Assembly: GCA_002420015.1 (NCBI GenBank)
Contig: DIHF01000046.1
Coordinates: 911 to 29,072 of the forward strand
Source: Micavibrio sp. UBA5703
Lineage (GTDB): Bacteria; Pseudomonadota; Alphaproteobacteria; Micavibrionales; Micavibrionaceae
DNA: 28,162 nucleotides
Direction of reading: 5' to 3'
Translations under genes and position numbers: made by a program
Notes under the pieces: generated by a model
Told to the model about the DNA's origin: nothing
Seen by the model: only the letters and a program-made list of their open reading frames with translations
The model's database searches: none
Shown here: in pieces, positions 22,611-28,162 of the stretch
Layout of the letters: every line of letters starts with the position of its first letter
How positions within the stretch are numbered: position 1 is the stretch's first letter

Positions 22611-24065
22611 ATGACCAAAAAAGCCAAAACAGCCATCACCCCGACAAGGGAAGAAAACTTTCCCGACTGGTATCAGGAAGTCATCAAGGCCGCCGATATG
22701 GCGGAAAATTCACCCGTGCGGGGCTGTATGATCATCAAGCCTTATGGCTATGCCCTGTGGGAAAACATGCAGCACATTTTCGACGGCATGATTAAGGATT
22801 TAGGCGTTCAGAATGCTTATTTCCCCTTGTTGATCCCGATGGAATTCATGAACCGCGAAGCCAAGCACGTTGAGGGCTTTGCCAAGGAATGCGCGGTCGT
22901 TACGCACCACCGGCTTGAATCTGACGGTAAAGGGGGGCTGCAGCCTGCGCCGAGCTCAAAACTGGAAGAGCCTTATATCATTCGCCCGACATCGGAAACG
23001 ATCATTGGTGATGCGATGGCAAGATGGGTTCAGAGTTACCGCGATTTACCGCTTAAATTAAACCAGTGGTGCAACGTCATGCGTTGGGAGATGCGTACCC
23101 GCATGTTTCTGCGCACGTCGGAATTCCTCTGGCAGGAAGGCCACAACGCCTTTGAAACCGCCGAGGATGCAATCAAGGATACAAAAAAGATGCTCGATGC
23201 CTATGTCGATTTTGCGGAGAACAGCCTTGCGATGCCGGTTATCAAAGGCGAAAAGACTGTGGATGAGCGTTTCCCCGGTGCCGATATGACACTGAGCATT
23301 GAAGCCATGATGCAGGACGGTAAAGCCTTGCAGGCCGGGACGTCGCACTACCTGGGCCAGAACTTCGCCAAATCCATAGGTATCAAATTCCAGAGCCGTG
23401 AAGGGCAGGAGGAATTTGCGCACACGACAAGCTGGGGCATTTCAACACGGCTGATTGGTGCGCTCATTATGACGCATGGCGACGATGACGGCATGATCAT
23501 GCCGCCCAAAGTCGCGCCGCAGCAGGTCGTGATTATCCCCATCACCAAGGACGATCAGGATAGCGCGGCGGTTATTGATTACACGCGTGCACTGGCGGCG
23601 AAGCTGAAGGCGCAGGGAATCCGCGCTCATGTCGATGCAAGCGCGGCGCGCACGCCCGATAAAATGTGGGGCGCGATTAAAAAGGGCGTGCCGATACGCG
23701 TCGAGATCGGCGCACGGGAAATGCAGGAAGGTACGCTGACTTACGTTCGGCGCGATCTTGGCCGTGACAGCAAGGCCAGCGTGGCCGTCGATGCGTTCGT
23801 GGCGCAGGCACCGGGCATTCTGGAGCAGATGCACAAGGACATGTACCAGCGTGCCGAAAAATTCATGAAAGCGCGTATTCATGACGTAGCGAACGTTGCC
23901 GATATCGAGAAGTTTTATAAAGGCAGCGGGGTCGGTTTTGTTAAGGCCAGCGTGGCCGTTCTCTCCGACCCGGCCTATGAGAAGGTGGCGAAGGATCATG
24001 CCCTGACGGCGCGTTGTATGCCGTTCGGTGAAGAGGGGAAAGTCATTATAGGGAAGGCTTATTAG
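22611..24065 (+). CDS. proS: Prolyl-tRNA synthetase, archaeal/eukaryotic type
   Basis: This enzyme charges tRNA-Pro. The 484-residue protein shows the short archaeal/eukaryotic architecture: N-terminal ENFPDWYQEVIKAADMAE, motif 1 region GCMIIKPYGYALWENMQ, motif 2 (N-V-M-R-W-E-M-R-T-R, about 155), motif 3 TTSWGISTRLIGALIMTHGD (about 272), an anticodon-binding domain (about 300-400) and the C-terminal extra domain. No bacterial editing insertion (INS) is present. Most alphaproteobacteria use a bacterial-type ProS of about 440 residues at this same place before lolC. It ends 2 bases before lolC. Confidence 0.94.
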   Translation: MTKKAKTAITPTREENFPDWYQEVIKAADMAENSPVRGCMIIKPYGYALWENMQHIFDGMIKDLGVQNAYFPLLIPMEFMNREAKHVEGFAKECAVVTHHRLESDGKGGLQPAPSSKLEEPYIIRPTSETIIGDAMARWVQSYRDLPLKLNQWCNVMRWEMRTRMFLRTSEFLWQEGHNAFETAEDAIKDTKKMLDAYVDFAENSLAMPVIKGEKTVDERFPGADMTLSIEAMMQDGKALQAGTSHYLGQNFAKSIGIKFQSREGQEEFAHTTSWGISTRLIGALIMTHGDDDGMIMPPKVAPQQVVIIPITKDDQDSAAVIDYTRALAAKLKAQGIRAHVDASAARTPDKMWGAIKKGVPIRVEIGAREMQEGTLTYVRRDLGRDSKASVAVDAFVAQAPGILEQMHKDMYQRAEKFMKARIHDVANVADIEKFYKGSGVGFVKASVAVLSDPAYEKVAKDHALTARCMPFGEEGKVIIGKAY

Positions 24066-24067
24066 GA

Positions 24068-25309
24068 ATGTTCTCACCGTTTGAGCGTATGGTGGCATGG
24101 AGGTACCTCCGGTCCAAAAAGGCCGAGGGGTTCGTGTCCGTCATTGCCGGGTTTTCCTTCGCCGGGATTATGCTCGGCGTGGCCACGCTTATTATCGTTA
24201 TGAGCGTTATGAACGGCTTTCGTCAGGAATTGTTTACGCGCATTCTGGGGCTGAACGGGCATATGAATGTTTATGCCTATGACGGGCAGCTCAAGGGGTA
24301 TGAGGAATTGCGTGCGGAAATATTGCCCACGGAAGGCATAAAAGAAATCACGCCGATCATCGACGGGCAATCGCTGATATCTTTTCGCGGCTTTTCCAGC
24401 GGCGTCATGGTGCGCGGCATCAAGCCATCTGATTTCGCAGCACGCCAGAATTTGCACGATTCCATTATCGTTGGCTCGATTAACGATTTTGAAGGAAACA
24501 AGATCGCCGTCGGGAAATCGCTGGCTGGCAAGATGAAGGTGGCTATCGGCGATAAAATCACCCTGACATCACCGCAGGTCAAAAGTACGCCCTTTGGCTC
24601 GATGCCGCGTCAGCGCAGCTATGAAATTGCCATGATTTTCGATGTCGGCATGTATGAATACAACAGCGGCTATATCTTTATGCCTTTAGAGGCTGCGCAG
24701 GTTTTCTTCCAGTACGACAACGCCGTGACGGGGCTGGAGATATTCCTTAACGATCATGAAAACCTTGAGGAGATGCGCAAGTCCGTGGCGATGACGGTCG
24801 AGGGGCGCGCCGGGGTTTACGACTGGCGCGACACCAACCAGAGCTTTTTCAACGCGCTTCAGGTCGAGCGCAACGTGATGTTTCTGATCCTGACGATGAT
24901 TATCGTGGTGGCGGTGTTCAATATTATTTCCTCGATGATTATGCTGGTGAAGGATAAGGGGCGCGATATCGCCATCATGCGCACGATGGGCGCAAGCCGT
25001 TCCTCGATGCTCAAGATTTTCATGCTGACGGGAGCGAGTATCGGGTTCATAGGTACGATTGTCGGTGCTGTGGCGGGGATTTCCTTTGCGCTTAATATTG
25101 AGACCATCCGCCAGTGGCTCGAAGGGTTGACGGGGACGGAGCTTTTCGCGGATGAAATTTATTTCCTTTCCCAGCTTCCGGCGGAGATCGACTGGAAGGA
25201 AGTTACGGCCGTCATTGGCATTGCGTTTACGCTTTCGATCCTTGCGACATTGTATCCGGCCTGGCGCGCCGCAAGGTTAGACCCTGTGGAGGCGTTGCGG
25301 AATGAGTAG
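24068..25309 (+). CDS. lolC: Lipoprotein-releasing ABC transporter permease LolC/LolE
   Basis: This is the permease of the LolCDE-type machine that extracts outer-membrane lipoproteins from the inner membrane. The 413 residues give membrane helix 1 (about 22-48), a large periplasmic domain (about 50-265), and helices 2-4 (about 275-395). Marks are the N-terminal FERMVAWRYLRSKK, V-M-S-V-M-N-G-F-R-Q-E-L, and the C-terminal YPAWRAARLDPVEALR, typical of FtsX-type permeases. Alphaproteobacteria usually have one permease of this kind serving both LolC and LolE roles. It overlaps lolD by 8 bases, so the two are coupled. Confidence 0.95.
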   Translation: MFSPFERMVAWRYLRSKKAEGFVSVIAGFSFAGIMLGVATLIIVMSVMNGFRQELFTRILGLNGHMNVYAYDGQLKGYEELRAEILPTEGIKEITPIIDGQSLISFRGFSSGVMVRGIKPSDFAARQNLHDSIIVGSINDFEGNKIAVGKSLAGKMKVAIGDKITLTSPQVKSTPFGSMPRQRSYEIAMIFDVGMYEYNSGYIFMPLEAAQVFFQYDNAVTGLEIFLNDHENLEEMRKSVAMTVEGRAGVYDWRDTNQSFFNALQVERNVMFLILTMIIVVAVFNIISSMIMLVKDKGRDIAIMRTMGASRSSMLKIFMLTGASIGFIGTIVGAVAGISFALNIETIRQWLEGLTGTELFADEIYFLSQLPAEIDWKEVTAVIGIAFTLSILATLYPAWRAARLDPVEALRNE

Positions 25310-26036
25310 CCTTCAGAATACATTCCGCAAGGACCGCAGTCAGCCACACCCGATGGAGGGGCAGACGCTCCTGAAGATTGACGGCCTGAACAAGACGTTC
25401 AAGCAGGGCGGGCGGGAATTGCATGTGCTGCAAAATCTTTCCATGCGGATTGCCGCCGGTGAAATCGTCGCGCTGGTGGGGCCGAGCGGTTCGGGGAAAT
25501 CGACGCTGATGCAGATTGCGGGGTTGCTGGATAGTCCGACCTCAGGCCAGGTCCACATCAACGGCAAGCCGGTGCAGAAAATGGGCGACGATGCCCGCAC
25601 GAAATTACGCCGCGAATATATCGGCTTCGTCTATCAGTCGCATCATTTGCTGCCCGAATTTTCGGCAAGGGAGAATGTCGCACTGCCGCAGATCATTGCG
25701 GGTAAGGCGAAGAAGCAGGCCAATGCGAAGGCCGATGAAATGCTGAAGGCGCTCGGACTTGGTGAAAGGCTTACGCACCGCCCGTCCACTTTGTCGGGTG
25801 GAGAGCAGCAGCGCGTAGCCATCGCACGGGCGCTGGCCAATGATCCGATGCTGCTTTTCGCCGACGAGCCGACGGGGAACCTCGACCCCAAAACCGCCGA
25901 GGAAGTATTCCAGATTTTGCTCGATCAGGTGCGCGGGCGCGGCATCGGTGCGCTCATTGCCACGCATAATATGGAATTGGCGGAGCAGATGGACAGGGTG
26001 ATGGAGTTGAAGGCTGGCCGGATTGTGCCGTTTTAA
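25302..26036 (+). CDS. lolD: Lipoprotein-releasing ABC transporter ATPase LolD
   Basis: ATPase of the lipoprotein release machine. All ABC motifs are intact: Walker A GPSGSGKS (60-67), Q-loop in V-Y-Q-S-H-H-L-L (about 110-117), signature LSGGEQQ (164-170), Walker B LLFADEP (184-190), and H-loop His222. The 244-residue length is about 15 above the usual LolD, because the start overlapping lolC adds a polar N-terminal stretch; an internal ATG at residue 18 would give the typical length. A palindromic repeat follows the stop. Confidence 0.95.
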   Translation: MSSLQNTFRKDRSQPHPMEGQTLLKIDGLNKTFKQGGRELHVLQNLSMRIAAGEIVALVGPSGSGKSTLMQIAGLLDSPTSGQVHINGKPVQKMGDDARTKLRREYIGFVYQSHHLLPEFSARENVALPQIIAGKAKKQANAKADEMLKALGLGERLTHRPSTLSGGEQQRVAIARALANDPMLLFADEPTGNLDPKTAEEVFQILLDQVRGRGIGALIATHNMELAEQMDRVMELKAGRIVPF

Positions 26037-26044
26037 CCTTCGCT

Positions 26045-26106
26045 GTCATCCCCGCGAAAGCGGGGATCCGGTAAATTAACAAGATTCCTGCTTTCGCAGG
26101 AATGAC
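26045..26106. repeat. Paired palindromic repeat element between lolD and dnaE
   Basis: The first hairpin is CCCCGC-GAAA-GCGGGG within GTCATCCCCGC...GGATCC; the second is GATTCCTGC-TTTC-GCAGGAAT ending ATGAC. The outer ends GTCAT and ATGAC are inverted. It is the clearest two-hairpin member of the family in this window and may help end lolD transcripts. Confidence 0.8.
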
Positions 26107-26140
26107 ACTGTTTTTTAATCCTGCTACTCTCTGATTCATC

Positions 26141-28162
26141 ATGAATCACCCCTTATTCATCCACCTCCACACCCATTCTGCCTATTCGCTGGCGGAGGGG
26201 GCGATTACGGTCAAGGATCTTGTTGCTCTGTGCAAAGAGCAGGACATGCCCGCCGTGGCGGTCACGGACACCAATAATCTGTTCGGTGCGATGGAGTTTG
26301 CCACGGAGGCCGCCAAGTCCGGCGTGCAGCCGATCATCGGTTGTCAGGTCAATATCGGTACAGAAGGACACCAGATTGTTCTGCTGGTCCAGAACGAGGC
26401 GGGGTACCGCAACCTCTGTAAATTGTTGAGCGAGGCGTATCTGGGTGGTGACAACCGCGAAACCATCAGCACGACTATGGAGGCTTTGGCGGCTCATGCT
26501 GACGGTATCATTTGTTTAAGTGGGGGCACGAAAGGCCCGGTCGCGCAAAGCATCACCCATCATCAAATCGAGCAGGCCGAAGAAACGCTGCTGGCGTTTA
26601 AGGGTATTTTTGGGGATCGCTTTTACATCGAGTTGCAACGTCACGGCTTGCCCGAAGAAGACGCGGCGGAAGAAAAGCTGATCGATCTGGCCTATAAGCA
26701 TGACATTCCGCTGGTGGCGACCAATGATTGCTATTTCGCCGAAGAGTCCGATCATGAGGCGCATGACGCGCTGCTGTGCATTGCGGAAGGCCGCTATATC
26801 ACAGAAGACAACCGCCGCAAGGTGACGAAGCTGCATTACTTCAAAAGCGCGGAGGAAATGGCCGCGCTGTTCGAGGATATCCCCGAGGCCGTGCAAAACA
26901 CCGTTGTTATCGCGCAGCGCTGCGCGTTTCTTTTGAAATCCACGCAGCCGATCCTGCCGCCGTTTAAAACGGAGGGTGGGCATTCTGAGGAAGAAGAACT
27001 CAGCATTCAGGCGCGCAAGGGGTTGGAGTGGCGGCTGGAGAATTTCGTTGAAGATAAAAACCATAAACCCTACTGGGACCGTCTCGAATACGAACTTTCG
27101 ATCATCAACCAGATGGGTTTTGCAGGGTATTTCCTCATCGTTTCTGACTTTATCAGATGGGCGAAGGATCAGGGCATTCCCGTCGGGCCGGGGCGGGGAT
27201 CGGGCGCGGGTTCCGTTGTTTCATGGGCGATGAAGATCACGGATTTGAACCCGCTTCAGTTTGGTTTGCTGTTCGAGCGGATGCTCAACCCGGAGCGCGT
27301 ATCCATGCCCGACTTCGATATCGACTTTTGCCAGGAGCGCCGCGACGAGGTGATCCGCTATGTGCAGGAGCGCTACGGCTATGACCATGTGGCGCAGATC
27401 ATTACTTTTGGAAAGTTGCAGGCCCGCGCCGTGGTGCGCGATGTCGGGCGTGTGTTGCAAATGCCCTACGGTCAGGTGGATCGGATCGCGAAAATGATCC
27501 CGAACAACCCCGCAGCGCCCGTGACGCTGGCCGAGGCGCTCGCGCAGGATGAGGAACTTCGTAACGAACGCAACCGCGACGACACGACGAAAAAGCTTAT
27601 CAATGTGGCGCTCAAGCTCGAGGGGCTTTACCGCCACGCATCGACGCATGCGGCGGGTCTTGTGATCGGCGACAGGGCGCTCCACGAATTGATCCCGATG
27701 TACCGCGATCCGCGCTCCGATATGCCGGTGACGCAGTTCAACATGAAATTCGTTGAACAGGCCGGGCTTGTGAAGTTCGACTTCCTCGGCCTCAAGACCA
27801 TGACGGTCATTCAAAAAACCATTGAACTGATCGAGCGTGAACACGATCCGGTCGATTATCTTCAAATTCCGCTGGACGACAAAAAGACATATGATCTGCT
27901 TTCGAGCGGCAATACGGTCGGCGTGTTCCAGCTTGAAAGTTCGGGGATGCGTGACGTGCTGCGCAAGATGCGCCCCAACCGCTTCGAGGATATTATCGCG
28001 CTTGTTGCGCTTTACCGCCCCGGCCCGATGGACAACATCCCCAAATATATCAGCACCAAGGAAGGCAAGGAGGAGCCGGATTATCTTCATCCGAAACTTC
28101 AGCCGTTTCTGGAGGAAACCTACGGCATTCTGATTTATCAGGAACAGGTCATGCAGGCCGCG
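26141..28162 (+). CDS. dnaE: DNA polymerase III alpha subunit, 5' part (runs off window)
   Basis: This is the replicative polymerase catalytic subunit. The first 674 codons are present and the frame is open to the window end. The N-terminal PHP domain begins FIHLHTHSAYSLAEGA and includes A-V-T-D-T-N-N-L-F-G-A. The polymerase palm has GPGRGSGAGSVVSWA (about 347-361) and the catalytic PDFDIDF with Asp391, Asp393 and Asp395. Fingers and later segments continue to G-I-L-I-Y-Q-E-Q-V-M-Q at the edge. The PHP domain keeps the H-x-H pair (His10, His12) but has Thr and Gln where active PHP enzymes carry His and Glu, so its exonuclease is probably inactive. Start ATG 26141 gives the family N-terminus. 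It follows lolD as in many alphaproteobacteria. Confidence 0.97.
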   Translation, partial: MNHPLFIHLHTHSAYSLAEGAITVKDLVALCKEQDMPAVAVTDTNNLFGAMEFATEAAKSGVQPIIGCQVNIGTEGHQIVLLVQNEAGYRNLCKLLSEAYLGGDNRETISTTMEALAAHADGIICLSGGTKGPVAQSITHHQIEQAEETLLAFKGIFGDRFYIELQRHGLPEEDAAEEKLIDLAYKHDIPLVATNDCYFAEESDHEAHDALLCIAEGRYITEDNRRKVTKLHYFKSAEEMAALFEDIPEAVQNTVVIAQRCAFLLKSTQPILPPFKTEGGHSEEEELSIQARKGLEWRLENFVEDKNHKPYWDRLEYELSIINQMGFAGYFLIVSDFIRWAKDQGIPVGPGRGSGAGSVVSWAMKITDLNPLQFGLLFERMLNPERVSMPDFDIDFCQERRDEVIRYVQERYGYDHVAQIITFGKLQARAVVRDVGRVLQMPYGQVDRIAKMIPNNPAAPVTLAEALAQDEELRNERNRDDTTKKLINVALKLEGLYRHASTHAAGLVIGDRALHELIPMYRDPRSDMPVTQFNMKFVEQAGLVKFDFLGLKTMTVIQKTIELIEREHDPVDYLQIPLDDKKTYDLLSSGNTVGVFQLESSGMRDVLRKMRPNRFEDIIALVALYRPGPMDNIPKYISTKEGKEEPDYLHPKLQPFLEETYGILIYQEQVMQAA

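Noticed and set aside
27221..28090. 289-codon open frame on the minus strand
   Set aside because: Antisense to dnaE, including its PDFDIDF active-site region; no independent evidence for translation.

Overview
The window looks like ordinary chromosome from an alphaproteobacterium with a complete LPS-type outer membrane. Three things support this: the gene order Pcm-like methyltransferase / tolC / popZ, the block proS / lolC / lolD / dnaE, and a stand-alone complex I accessory subunit of the NDUFS4/NDUFA4 type. A Micavibrio-like or Rhodospirillales-like member would fit, but this is inferred from gene content and no marker phylogeny was possible.

Layout. Positions 1-4,000 carry the 3' end of recJ, a small Cys/His-rich membrane protein, hisI with a small membrane protein upstream of it (minus strand), and an RhlE-type DEAD-box helicase. 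Positions 4,140-7,280 carry lptD and a membrane-anchored coiled-coil protein just behind it. Positions 7,300-11,670 are the most accessory-looking part: palindromic repeats, tRNA-Pro, a GIY-YIG protein, an ECF sigma / NrsF-type anti-sigma pair, two tandem paralogous small orphans, the complex I subunit, tRNA-Arg, two small orphan genes, and a 0.5 kb gene-free stretch with a promoter-plus-terminator signature of a possible small RNA. Positions 11,670-17,040 hold sseA, a membrane class III nucleotide cyclase, a small secreted protein divergent from a porin, and a chemotaxis receptor. Positions 17,050-18,500 hold tRNA-Asn, an orphan membrane protein and tRNA-Cys. Positions 18,630-28,162 hold the envelope, polarity and replication block: Pcm-like methyltransferase, tolC, popZ, an alpha/beta hydrolase, proS, lolC, lolD and the first 674 codons of dnaE.

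How the genes relate. LptD (LPS insertion), LolC/LolD (lipoprotein release), TolC (efflux/secretion) and the porin all build or use the outer membrane. The ECF sigma and NrsF-like pair form a self-contained stress switch. PopZ indicates polar organisation of the kind studied in Caulobacter.

No phage, insertion sequence, CRISPR array or classical defence island is visible. The best leads are the candidate small RNA near 11,381-11,475, the GIY-YIG gene behind tRNA-Pro with its hairpin array, an archaeal/eukaryotic-type ProS inside a conserved bacterial block, the tandem orphans at 9,213-9,929, and a family of paired palindromes ending in GTCAT/ATGAC.
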